A DNA stretch of 6,854 bases, taken from an uncultured Clostridia bacterium (GTDB taxonomy: Bacteria; Bacillota; Clostridia; Oscillospirales; Oscillospiraceae). Positions 1 to 5,474 of the stretch are shown in pieces. The notes below the pieces were generated by a model. The model did no database searches. It worked only from the letters and a program-made list of their open reading frames with translations, and was not told the origin of the DNA. How positions within the stretch are numbered: the first letter of the stretch is position 1; every line of letters starts with the position of its first letter. Both the position numbers and the translations under genes were made by a program. The DNA lies in the NCBI GenBank assembly GCA_947383645.1, contig CANDEH010000113.1, forward strand, positions 1 to 6,854, given 5' to 3'.

Positions 1-8
1 CGCTTTTG

Positions 9-90
9 GTTACTTTTCCCGCGTGGGAAAAGTAACTCGCCCCGGGGGGCGAAACTCCCCTCCCCCCGTCCCCGCCGCGGGCCGCGGCGG
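9..90 (+). repeat. GC-rich multi-palindrome repeat, copy A
   Basis: Three palindromes stand in a row. The first is GTTACTTTTCCC (9-20) against GGGAAAAGTAAC (25-36), a perfect 12-bp stem with a 4-nt centre. The second is TCGCCCC (37-43) against GGGGCGA (46-52). The third is CCGCCGCGG (72-80) against CCGCGGCGG (82-90), with one base between. A C-rich linker (57-73) joins the last two. The reverse complement of 6778-6854 matches this stretch nearly end to end, apart from a 7-base TCCCCCC block present only here (61-67), a change in C-run length and a few substitutions. The preceding CGCTTTTG may belong to the element, which would then extend beyond the window. It lies 3' of the minus-strand DUF4830 gene. 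The features resemble a dispersed REP- or MITE-like extragenic element. No coding capacity is apparent. Confidence 0.85.
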
Positions 91-165
91 ATTCCCCTCC
101 TGCCGCCGGGCCTGGCGAGAAGGGGGCGCTTATCCTGTGGAGTTGTAACTTGCCCTGTGCTTTGG

Positions 166-188
166 AGGGACAAACCGCCTTTGTCCCT
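166..188. repeat. 9-bp inverted repeat just past the DUF4830 stop codon
   Basis: AGGGACAAA (166-174) and TTTGTCCCT (180-188) are exact reverse complements around a 5-base centre, beginning 10 bases beyond the end of the minus-strand DUF4830 gene. Its position suits a 3' end stem that protects or terminates that transcript. No T-run follows on either strand, so it is not a standard intrinsic terminator. Confidence 0.5.
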
Positions 189-198
189 GTCGGGGTTG

Positions 199-663
199 TC
201 AGGGAAATACCAGAGTGGCGACAAAGCCGCTGTCCCCGCAGTATAAGATGTCTCCGCCGATTACCACATCTCCGCATAAGTACAGGTCCGCCTGTACGTC
301 GTCGGGATAACCGGGGTAGTTCAAAACCCGGTAGCTGTAGCGTTTGACCTGCATCCCCGCATAGGGCTCCAGGTCAAATCCCTGCTCCTTTTGCAGCGCG
401 TTGTACTCCTCGTAGGACGCGTTCAGCGGCTGGGGCAGCACGAACTCCAGCGTCTCTATGGGGGACGTCTCGATCTCCCAGCCCAGGGAGTGGAGATACG
501 CCGCCCGGGCCTCCTCGGTGGCGGCGGTGATTAGCTCCTCGCCGGGGGCGTTCCTGTCCCTCCGCGAGGTGGCCAGCAGAATGAGCAGGATCAGTACGGC
601 GCCGCAGACCACCACGGCGGCTATGGCCTTCCTGGGACTGAACTTCGCGGATACGATAAACAT
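199..663 (-). CDS. DUF4830 domain-containing membrane-anchored protein
   Basis: This is a 154-residue protein of unknown function. The N-terminus is short and basic (K7, R11, K12), then residues 13-31 form one hydrophobic membrane segment. A charged linker leads to a soluble domain from about residue 45 to the end, probably facing outside. That domain carries the pattern I recognise from DUF4830 proteins of Clostridia: an E-A-R-x-x-Y-L-x-x-x-G-W stretch (51-62), a E-E-Y-N-x-L-Q-K-x-Q-G segment (85-95), D-L-x-x-Y-x-G (97-103), K-R-Y-x-Y (107-111), N-Y-P-G (115-118), and a closing V-I-G-G-D (134-138). The length is ordinary for the family. The start is supported by GGGAGG (669-674, minus strand) five bases before ATG. 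It is divergent from the pseudouridine synthase gene and appears monocistronic. The family assignment is from memory of sequence patterns; the function is unknown. Confidence 0.82.
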   Translation of the reverse strand: MFIVSAKFSPRKAIAAVVVCGAVLILLILLATSRRDRNAPGEELITAATEEARAAYLHSLGWEIETSPIETLEFVLPQPLNASYEEYNALQKEQGFDLEPYAGMQVKRYSYRVLNYPGYPDDVQADLYLCGDVVIGGDILYCGDSGFVATLVFP

Positions 664-809
664 AATTACCTCCCATACACAGCCCTGATGGCCGAATCAA
701 GAGGAATCGGGCGGGGTTTCTGCCCCGCGTCGGCGGGCGCAGAGGTACGGCGGGGGATTTCACACATCGGGAACCTTGTCAGGATTCCCTGCACACAGTC
801 CACCTCGCC

Positions 810-834
810 GCCGGCAGCCCTCTGCCGGCTTTTT
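810..834 (+). terminator. Orphan plus-strand intrinsic terminator
   Basis: GCCGGCAG (810-817) and CTGCCGGC (822-829) form a perfect 8-bp GC-rich stem with a CCCT loop, followed at once by five T (830-834). This is textbook intrinsic terminator form on the plus strand only; on the minus strand the stem is followed by GC-rich sequence. The nearest gene to its left points away, so no annotated plus-strand transcript ends here. Confidence 0.7.
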
Positions 835-869
835 GACAGCCTGTTTTTCCCTCTCTGCCATAATTCTTA

Positions 870-898
870 TTCCAAACCGGGGACAAATATGATAGAAT
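870..898 (+). promoter_or_regulatory. Candidate extended -10 promoter for the pseudouridine synthase gene
   Basis: TAGAAT (893-898) matches the -10 consensus at five of six positions and is preceded by TGA (890-892), an extended -10 element. TTCCAA (870-875) sits 17 bases upstream as a poor -35. Transcription would begin near 905 and leave a leader of about 130 bases before the ATG at 1037. Confidence 0.4.
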
Positions 899-981
899 AG
901 CCGCAAGACGACGGTTCTGTTTTGACGGGGGAGCTTCTCACCCGGGGGACAGATGGAAAATTGACGGATTCAGATCTTCCG

Positions 982-1010
982 GCCGCGCTTTTCTGGCAAA
1001 ACGGCGCGGC
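982..1010 (+). other. Hairpin in the 5'UTR of the pseudouridine synthase gene
   Basis: GCCGCGC (982-988) pairs with GCGCGGC (1004-1010). Inside it TTTT (989-992) can pair with AAAA (998-1001), leaving a 2-base bulge (CG, 1002-1003) and a 5-base loop. It ends 10 bases before the GGAAAGG ribosome binding site (1021-1027), so it could influence translation. No known riboswitch class is recognisable. Confidence 0.4.
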
Positions 1011-1036
1011 GGATTGACGGGGAAAGGCGGCGCGCG

Positions 1037-1765
1037 ATGGCGAAGGAGCGGCTGGACAAGGTGATTGCCTCCATGGGGCGCTGGTCGAGGCGGGAGGTGA
1101 AGGCCCTCATCCGGGAGGGGCTGGTAACAGTTGACGGGCGGACTGCCGCCTCGCCGGAGGAGAAGGCGGATCCAGAGACGGCGGAGATCACTGTGGCCGG
1201 GGAGTCTCTTCAATACCGGCGCTTTACCTGGCTGATGCTCCACAAGCCCGCCGGTCTTCTCTCCGCCACTGCGGATTCCAGGCAGAGAACCGTCCTGGAC
1301 CTGCTGCCGCCGGATCTCCGCCGCCGGGGGCTCTTTCCTGTGGGACGGCTGGACAGGGACACCGAGGGCCTCCTGCTGCTGACCAACGACGGCGCTCTGG
1401 CCCACTGCCTCCTTGCCCCGAAAAACCATGTGGATAAGGTCTATCAGGCGAGGCTTGACGCCCCCCTCACCCCGGAGGACGCGGCGGCCTTCGCGGCGGG
1501 AATTACCCTGGCAGATGGACGGCGGTGCCTGCCGGCAGAGCTCCGGGTGGGGGCGGATCCCAGGGAGGGATTCGTCACTTTGCACGAGGGTAAATTTCAC
1601 CAAGTCAAACGGATGTTTCTCAGTCGGGGTAAGACAGTTTTGTATTTAAAGCGGCTGAGCATGGGGGGACTGACCCTGGACGGAGATTTGGGAAAGGGTG
1701 AATATCGGTACTTATCGGAGGGAGAAGTTGCCCGGCTCCGCGAAAAGACTGGTATTTGTGAATGA
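1037..1765 (+). CDS. RsuA/RluB-family rRNA pseudouridine synthase
   Basis: The 242-residue enzyme converts specific uridines in ribosomal RNA to pseudouridine. An S4 RNA-binding domain fills residues 4-50, with the typical R-L-D-K-V-I-A start and the R-R-E-V-K-x-L-I-R-x-G-L-V-x-V-D-G core. The catalytic domain follows: H-K-P-x-G (69-73), then G-R-L-D-R-D-T-E-G (103-111), where D106 is the catalytic aspartate by family alignment, then L-L-L-T-N-D-G (113-119), and H-E-G-K-F-H-Q-V-K-R-M (183-193), the conserved C-terminal RNA/fold motif. All key residues are present and the length is normal. GGAAAGG (1021-1027) lies nine bases before the ATG. The family modifies 16S U516 (RsuA) or 23S sites (RluB/E/F); length and motifs favour RsuA, but the target cannot be fixed from sequence, so no symbol is given. 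Third codon positions become more A/T-rich in roughly the last 50 codons. No clear terminator follows. Confidence 0.93.
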   Translation: MAKERLDKVIASMGRWSRREVKALIREGLVTVDGRTAASPEEKADPETAEITVAGESLQYRRFTWLMLHKPAGLLSATADSRQRTVLDLLPPDLRRRGLFPVGRLDRDTEGLLLLTNDGALAHCLLAPKNHVDKVYQARLDAPLTPEDAAAFAAGITLADGRRCLPAELRVGADPREGFVTLHEGKFHQVKRMFLSRGKTVLYLKRLSMGGLTLDGDLGKGEYRYLSEGEVARLREKTGICE

Positions 1766-1821
1766 AATAACAGAATAGCCAAAACAGTACCTGAATTTTT
1801 GTGGAAAAAAGAAAAAACTGC

Positions 1822-1850
1822 TTGCATTATGGCGAGGCAGACAGTATAAT
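1822..1850 (+). promoter_or_regulatory. Strong sigma-A-type promoter with upstream A-tracts
   Basis: TTGCAT (1822-1827) and a perfect TATAAT (1845-1850) are separated by 17 bases. Two A-runs just upstream (1805-1810, 1812-1817) resemble an UP element. Transcription would start near 1857, about 60 bases before the regulator's ATG at 1919. A second TTGACA (1861-1866), with GATATA 18 bases later (1885-1890), is a weaker alternative. Confidence 0.8.
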
Positions 1851-1904
1851 GGGAGTGGACTTGACAGATTGCACAAACTTTATGGATATATGCGGCGAGT
1901 TGAT

Positions 1905-1910
1905 GGGAGG
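1905..1910 (+). promoter_or_regulatory. Ribosome binding site that decides the regulator's start
   Basis: GGGAGG lies eight bases before the ATG at 1919, ideal spacing. The in-frame TTG at 1913 is only two bases from it and too close, so translation should begin at 1919. Confidence 0.8.
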
Positions 1911-1918
1911 ACTTGAGT

Positions 1919-3010
1919 ATGTCGGGCAGAATCTTTCAAAACGCGGTGCTGCAAATCAAGGAGATCACCGACCGGGTGGTGGGCGTGATCGACGGCGAGG
2001 GCACCGTGATTTCATGTAGCGACCTGGGGCTGATCGGCAACAAGTGGCCGGAGTATGTGGAGATCATCGGCCGCGCCGAGGGCCGCTGCGTCACCTATAT
2101 GGGAAAGACCTTCAAGGCCCTGGGCGGCTGGGGCAACCAGTTCGACTACGCCGCCTTCGTCATGGCGGACGACGAGGTGAGTCAGGCGGTGTGCGCCGTG
2201 GCCTCGGTGTCCTTTAACAGCGCCAAGACCTACTACGAGGAGAAGCACGACCGGGGTTCCTTCATCAAAAATATCATCTCCGACAACATCATGCTGGGGG
2301 ACATCTACCTCAGGGCCAAGGAGCTCCATGTGAACCCGGAGGTGTCCCGGGGCGTCTTTGTCATCCGCCACATCGACCAGGCGGAGGCCATCCACATAGA
2401 TGTGGTCCAGAGCCTGTTCCCCGACCGGCAGACGGACTTTGTCCTCAGCGTGGGGGACGCCGACGTGGCCTTAATCCACCAGATGAACGAGACCAGCGCC
2501 GAGAAGGAGCTGCAGCGGGTGGCCGTCATGGTGGAGGAGGCCCTTAGAGTCAGCGGCGAGAGCCGCGTGGTGGTGGGTATCGGCACCGTGGCCACCCACC
2601 TGCGGGACCTGGCCAAGAGCTATAAGGAGGCCCAGATCGCCATTGAGGTGGGCAAGGTCTTCGACACGGAGAAGTATATCATCAACTACGAGAACCTGGG
2701 CATCGGGCGCCTTATTTACCAGCTGCCCACCACCATGTGCGAGATGTTTTTGATGGAGGTCTTTAAGAAGAACCCCATCGACGCGCTGGACCAGGAGACG
2801 CTGTTCACCATCCACAAGTTCTTTGAGAACAACCTGAACGTGTCCGAGACCGCCCGGAAGCTCTTCGTCCACCGGAACACCCTGGTCTACCGGCTGGAGA
2901 AGATCAAGAAGCTCACGGGCCTAGACCTCAGGGAGTTCGACGACGCCATCACCTTTAAGGTGGCTCTGATGGTCAAGAAGTACCTCACCAGCCGGGGGAT
3001 TGAGGCGTAG
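1919..3010 (+). CDS. PucR/CdaR-like helix-turn-helix transcriptional regulator
   Basis: This 363-residue protein has the layout of PucR/CdaR-type regulators. Residues 1-100 form an N-terminal sensory region; its start (I-K-E-I-T-D-R-V-V-G-V-I-D, 13-25) loosely recalls the sugar-diacid recognition domain but lacks enough signature to name a ligand. Residues 140-255 fit the degenerate GGDEF-like middle domain common in this family, ending in a Y-K-E-A-Q-I-A-I-E-V-G-K segment (235-246). Residues 300-355 are the PucR C-terminal DNA-binding domain: L-N-V-S-E-T-A-R-K-L-F-V-H-R-N-T-L-V-Y-R-L-E-K-I (306-329), the helix-turn-helix that defines the family. There is no membrane segment, so it acts in the cytoplasm. 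It has its own strong promoter and terminator, so it is probably monocistronic. Target genes and inducer are unknown; the neighbours give no metabolic clue. The start is set by GGGAGG at 1905-1910. Confidence 0.88.
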   Translation: MSGRIFQNAVLQIKEITDRVVGVIDGEGTVISCSDLGLIGNKWPEYVEIIGRAEGRCVTYMGKTFKALGGWGNQFDYAAFVMADDEVSQAVCAVASVSFNSAKTYYEEKHDRGSFIKNIISDNIMLGDIYLRAKELHVNPEVSRGVFVIRHIDQAEAIHIDVVQSLFPDRQTDFVLSVGDADVALIHQMNETSAEKELQRVAVMVEEALRVSGESRVVVGIGTVATHLRDLAKSYKEAQIAIEVGKVFDTEKYIINYENLGIGRLIYQLPTTMCEMFLMEVFKKNPIDALDQETLFTIHKFFENNLNVSETARKLFVHRNTLVYRLEKIKKLTGLDLREFDDAITFKVALMVKKYLTSRGIEA

Positions 3011-3035
3011 CAGAGGAACAAAATATAGAACTGCG

Positions 3036-3075
3036 GCGCGCCTCCGGGAGGTCTGTTTCCCGGGGGCGTGCTTTT
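3036..3075 (+). terminator. Intrinsic terminator after the PucR-like regulator
   Basis: The arms 3036-3049 and 3058-3071 pair over 14 bp with two G-U pairs and an 8-base loop, followed by TTTT (3072-3075). The stem starts 25 bases after the regulator's stop codon, so it separates this gene from the RNHCP-ftsEX group. The T-run is short but the stem is long and GC-rich. Confidence 0.75.
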
Positions 3076-3126
3076 GCACCGCCGCCGGGGGCTTTATGAA
3101 TTTATTGTGACCCGCGCCATTTCCCC

Positions 3127-3156
3127 TTGACGGGGGGAGGCCCTTTCGGTTACAAT
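3127..3156 (+). promoter_or_regulatory. Promoter upstream of the RNHCP gene and possibly ftsEX
   Basis: TTGACG (3127-3132) and TACAAT (3151-3156) are separated by 18 bases; each differs from consensus at one position. Transcription would start near 3163, leaving a leader of about 178 bases before the TTG start at 3341. No other promoter of comparable quality is visible before ftsE. Confidence 0.7.
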
Positions 3157-3168
3157 AAAGAGTGCGGC

Positions 3169-3186
3169 GCGCAGGGGACCCTGCGC
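3169..3186. repeat. 18-bp dyad at the start of the RNHCP transcript
   Basis: GCGCAGGG (3169-3176) and CCCTGCGC (3179-3186) are exact reverse complements around GA. It starts 12 bases after the -10 hexamer, so it could be an operator for a dimeric repressor or a 5' stem in the RNA. No regulator is identifiable. Confidence 0.5.
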
Positions 3187-3220
3187 CCTTGGCTCAAGAG
3201 AAAGGAAGAATTTGCGTCTT

Positions 3221-3271
3221 ATGAAGAAAAACTATCGCATGGTGTCTGTGGAAAACCGGGAGGTTTTCTGA
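3221..3271 (+). CDS. Possible 16-residue leader peptide
   Basis: An ATG at 3221 opens a 16-codon frame, MKKNYRMVSVENREVF, ending in TGA at 3269-3271. AAGGAAG (3202-3208) lies 12 bases upstream, a usable though slightly long spacing. The frame is inside the leader of the RNHCP gene, and its last codons (CGG GAG GTT TTC) are the 5' arm of the hairpin at 3257-3293, so a ribosome finishing it would cover that arm. Codons are A-rich compared with the surrounding genes. No run of one amino acid suggests a sensed metabolite. It may equally be a chance frame; I do not recognise the peptide. Confidence 0.35.
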   Translation: MKKNYRMVSVENREVF

Positions 3272-3293
3272 CCAGCAGGCACAAAACCTCCCG
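3251..3293 (+). promoter_or_regulatory. Competing stems in the RNHCP leader
   Basis: CGGGAGGTTTT (3257-3267) pairs perfectly with AAAACCTCCCG (3283-3293) around a 15-base loop. The same 5' arm can pair backwards, GAAAACC (3251-3257) with GGTTTTC (3262-3268) around GGGA, so the stems exclude each other. A second GAAAACC occurs at 3333-3339, between the RNHCP ribosome binding site and its start codon, and the CCTCC of the 3' arm (3287-3291) is complementary to GGAGG at 3329-3333. No T-run follows, so translational rather than transcriptional control is more likely, if the element is functional. Confidence 0.5.
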
Positions 3294-3328
3294 AAAGACT
3301 GACGAAACCAAGGAAGACAGGACTTTTT

Positions 3329-3334
3329 GGAGGA
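3329..3334 (+). promoter_or_regulatory. Ribosome binding site supporting a TTG start
   Basis: GGAGGA ends six bases before TTG at 3341. No in-frame ATG or GTG with a ribosome binding site lies nearby, and the RNHCP homology begins soon after, so the TTG is the likely start. Confidence 0.75.
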
Positions 3335-3340
3335 AAACCA

Positions 3341-3766
3341 TTGAACAGAGAACACAAGCGCATCCGCTATGAAAAAGGGTACTACCGGACCAACCCCTGT
3401 GAGGAGAGCTTTACCTGCCGCCTCTGTGGTCGGCTGGTGGTTCCCGCCGGGGCGGGGAGCGATCACAGGAACCACTGCCCCAACTGCCTCTGTAGCGTCC
3501 ACGTGGATGAGGAGCCGGGGGACCGCGCCGCGGACTGCGGCGGTCTGATGGACCCCATCGGCGTCTGGGTCCGCCGGGACGGCGAGTGGGCGGTGATCCA
3601 CCGCTGCCGGCGCTGCGGGAAGCTCAGCTCCAACCGCAGCGCCGCCGACGACAACCCCATGAAGCTGCTGTCCATCGCCCTGCGGCCCCTGGCCCAGCCC
3701 CCCTTCCCCCTGGAGCGGGTCCGGGAGCTGACGGCGATGATGGGCGGCCAGGGGGAGCTGCCGTAA
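3341..3766 (+). CDS. RNHCP domain zinc-ribbon protein
   Basis: This is a 141-residue basic cytoplasmic protein named for its R-N-H-C-P motif, seen here at residues 43-47. Cysteines are arranged as probable zinc ligands: C26-x2-C29, C46-x2-C49, C66 and C89-x2-C92. The surrounding family pattern is complete: C-P-x-C-L-C-S-x-H-V-D (46-56), P-G-D-R-A-A-D-C-G-G-L-M-x-P-I (59-73), W-A-V-I-H-R-C-x-R-C-G (83-93), and N-R-S-A-A-D-D-N (98-105). The family occurs in Firmicutes and Actinobacteria; its biochemical role is unknown to me, with nucleic-acid binding a plausible but unproven guess. The last 30 residues are proline-rich, then helical, and poorly conserved. The start is TTG, backed by GGAGGA. 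It follows a structured leader, and 69 bases separate it from ftsE with no terminator, so the genes may be cotranscribed. Confidence 0.88.
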   Translation: MNREHKRIRYEKGYYRTNPCEESFTCRLCGRLVVPAGAGSDHRNHCPNCLCSVHVDEEPGDRAADCGGLMDPIGVWVRRDGEWAVIHRCRRCGKLSSNRSAADDNPMKLLSIALRPLAQPPFPLERVRELTAMMGGQGELP

Positions 3767-3835
3767 CGGCGGGTGTTCGACAGTTGTGAGTACAGGTTCC
3801 AACATAGAGAACGGCGGGGCCGGGATGGAGAGAGT

Positions 3836-4528
3836 ATGATTCGTCTGACGGAAGTATATAAGGAGTACCCCAACGGGACCAAGGCCCTCAACGGCCTTGA
3901 TATGGAGATCAAGGACGGGGAGTTTGTCTTTATGGTGGGCCCCTCCGGTTCCGGCAAGTCCACGGTAATCAAGCTGCTCACCGGGGAGGTCAGCGCCACC
4001 GGCGGGCGGGTGGTGGTCAACGGCTTCAACCTCAACAACATCGCCGAGTGGCAGATCCCCCACCTGCGCCGGACCCTGGGCGTCATCTTCCAGGATTTCC
4101 GCCTCATCGACAAGAAGTCGGTGTACGACAACATGGTCTTTGCCATGCGGGTGGTGGGGGCCTCCCAGCGGGAGATCAAGAAGCGCATCCCCTACGTGCT
4201 GCGCCTGGTGGGTCTGGAGGGGAAGTCCAGCCGCCTGCCGGACGAGCTCTCCGGCGGGGAGCAGCAGCGGGTGGCCATCGCCCGGGCCCTGGTGAACAAC
4301 CCGGACACCATCATCGCAGACGAGCCCACCGGAAACCTGGACCCCAAGAAGTCGCTGGAGATCATGACCCTCCTCAAGCGGATCAACGAGCTGGGCACCA
4401 CCGTGCTGGTGGTGACCCACGAGCGGGATCTGGTGAACCGCTTCGACGAGCGGGTGGTCATGCTGGAGAAGGGCCGCGTCATCAGCGACGGTGTGGGGAA
4501 GTATGGAGCAAAGAAGAGCAATGAGTAG
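3836..4528 (+). CDS. ftsE: Cell division ATP-binding protein FtsE
   Basis: This is the cytoplasmic ABC ATPase of the FtsEX complex, which hydrolyses ATP to switch on a peptidoglycan hydrolase outside the membrane through FtsX. All ABC motifs are intact in 230 residues: Walker A G-P-S-G-S-G-K-S-T (35-43), Q-loop Q86 inside V-I-F-Q-D-F-R-L, signature L-S-G-G-E-Q-Q-R (138-145), Walker B T-I-I-A-D-E-P (158-164), D-loop G-N-L-D (166-169) and H-loop H195. V-F-Q/I-F-Q-D-F-R-L-I plus the Y-x-N-M-V-F-A-M segment separates FtsE from LolD/MacB relatives, and the adjacent ftsX confirms it. The ATG at 3836 gives the usual M-I-R-L-x-x-V start; GGAGAG (3827-3832) precedes it. The frame is open 21 codons further upstream, but that extension matches nothing in the family. 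The 3' end overlaps ftsX by 8 bases. Confidence 0.95.
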   Translation: MIRLTEVYKEYPNGTKALNGLDMEIKDGEFVFMVGPSGSGKSTVIKLLTGEVSATGGRVVVNGFNLNNIAEWQIPHLRRTLGVIFQDFRLIDKKSVYDNMVFAMRVVGASQREIKKRIPYVLRLVGLEGKSSRLPDELSGGEQQRVAIARALVNNPDTIIADEPTGNLDPKKSLEIMTLLKRINELGTTVLVVTHERDLVNRFDERVVMLEKGRVISDGVGKYGAKKSNE

Positions 4529-5429
4529 ACGAACGCCAAAGCAGAGCCACGATATTACATATTTTGTCGCCGAGGGCTTCTCCAACATGTTCACCCACGG
4601 CTTCATGTCCTTTGCCGCCATCGGCATCACCATCGCCTGCCTCCTCATCATGGGCACCTTCTCCCTGGTGGCGGTGACGGCCAACGCCACCTTGGCCAAG
4701 CTGGAGCAGGACAACGAGGTCCTGGCCTTCGTGGAGGACGGCCTCACCGAGGCCCAGGCCCGGGCCCTGGGGCACAAGATCCTGGCCATCGACAACGTCG
4801 CGGAGATCCGCTTCATCACCCAGGAGACGGCCCTGGAGAACTACGCCGACCAGTTTCCTGAGGACCAAGACCTCTTTGACACCCTGGAGCCCTCCATCCT
4901 CCGCCACCGCTTCGCCGTGTCCTTCAAGGACATCTCCCTGACCCGGGAGACGGCGGAGGCCATCCGGAATATCGAGGGCATCGGCCGGGTGAACGCCTAC
5001 GAGGAGATCTCCTCCGGCTTCATCACCATCCGCAACATCGCCGCCATCGTCAGCATCGCCCTGGTGTCCGTGCTGTTTTTAGTGTCGGTGTTCATCATCG
5101 CCAACACCATCAAGCTCACCGCCTTTGACCGGCGGGAGGAGATCGCCATCATGAAGATGGTGGGGGCCACCGACGGCTTTGTCCGCTGGCCCTTCGTCTA
5201 CGAGGGGCTGCTGACGGGGCTTTTAAGCTCGGTGATCGCCTTCTTCATGCAGTGGGGGCTCTACGCCGGCATCACCAGGGGCGTGGCCGGCAGCGACATG
5301 TTCTCCCTGATTACCATCGTCCCCTTCATGGACATCTGGCATATTGTGGCCCTTGTGTTTTTAGCGGCGGGAATGCTCATCGGCGTGGGCGGCAGCCTCT
5401 CCGCTATCCGCCAGTTCCTGAAGGTGTAG
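4521..5429 (+). CDS. ftsX: Cell division protein FtsX, membrane subunit
   Basis: FtsX is the four-helix membrane partner of FtsE; its large extracellular loop contacts the hydrolase's coiled coil. In this 302-residue reading the segments are visible: TM1 about 30-52, extracellular domain 53-172, TM2 173-197, TM3 226-248 and TM4 274-296. The cytoplasmic stretch between TM2 and TM3 contains R-R-E-E-I-A-I-M-K-M-V-G-A-T (205-218), the hallmark FtsX motif that couples to FtsE. Length and topology are normal. Two starts are possible. ATG 4521 overlaps the ftsE stop by 8 bases and has GGAG 12 bases upstream. ATG 4503 would add six residues and has GGGGAAG just in front of it. I prefer 4521 because it gives the more usual N-terminal length. 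The overlap implies translational coupling with ftsE. Confidence 0.93.
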   Translation: MSRRTPKQSHDITYFVAEGFSNMFTHGFMSFAAIGITIACLLIMGTFSLVAVTANATLAKLEQDNEVLAFVEDGLTEAQARALGHKILAIDNVAEIRFITQETALENYADQFPEDQDLFDTLEPSILRHRFAVSFKDISLTRETAEAIRNIEGIGRVNAYEEISSGFITIRNIAAIVSIALVSVLFLVSVFIIANTIKLTAFDRREEIAIMKMVGATDGFVRWPFVYEGLLTGLLSSVIAFFMQWGLYAGITRGVAGSDMFSLITIVPFMDIWHIVALVFLAAGMLIGVGGSLSAIRQFLKV

Positions 5430-5474
5430 GGATGATCTGAGATACCGGTCCGAAGAGACAGAAAGGAAGCGGAC

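Larger units (their letters stand above)
664..1036. other. Divergent intergenic region without a gene
   Basis: This 373-base gap separates the DUF4830 gene (leftward) from the pseudouridine synthase gene (rightward). It holds the DUF4830 ribosome binding site at its left edge, a short GCGGGG/CCCCGC stem (711-728), the terminator at 810-834, a candidate promoter (870-898) and a 5'UTR hairpin (982-1010). The heptamer TTGACGG occurs three times (922-928, 961-967, 1014-1020). Small open frames here lack ribosome binding sites and recognisable products. I could not place a convincing promoter for the DUF4830 gene. Confidence 0.7.

Noticed and set aside
166..188. Inverted repeat after DUF4830 as an intrinsic terminator
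   Set aside because: No T-run follows on either strand; kept only as an inverted repeat.
833..864. Perfect TTGACA with CATAAT downstream
   Set aside because: The spacer is 20 bases, too long for a normal sigma-A promoter, and the TTGACA overlaps the T-run of the orphan terminator.
688..900. 70-codon plus-strand frame in the divergent intergenic region
   Set aside because: It spans the orphan terminator, has no ribosome binding site and matches no recognisable family.
922..1020. Three copies of TTGACGG before the pseudouridine synthase gene
   Set aside because: Irregular spacing (39 and 53 bases), no matching -10 elements, and the heptamer also occurs elsewhere in the window, so chance is likely.
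3299..3337. CTGACGA followed later by GAAA, resembling a hammerhead ribozyme core
   Set aside because: No stem II closes after CTGACGA, and stems I and III around a cleavage triplet could not be drawn.
3773..3835. Upstream extension of FtsE by 21 codons
   Set aside because: The added residues do not match FtsE proteins, and ATG 3836 has a proper ribosome binding site and the conserved N-terminus.
3194..4819. 541-codon open frame on the minus strand
   Set aside because: It lies opposite the RNHCP gene, ftsE and ftsX, which have clear homology and ribosome binding sites. Its translation is low-complexity (H, L, G, V, P rich) as expected from the complement of GC-biased codons.
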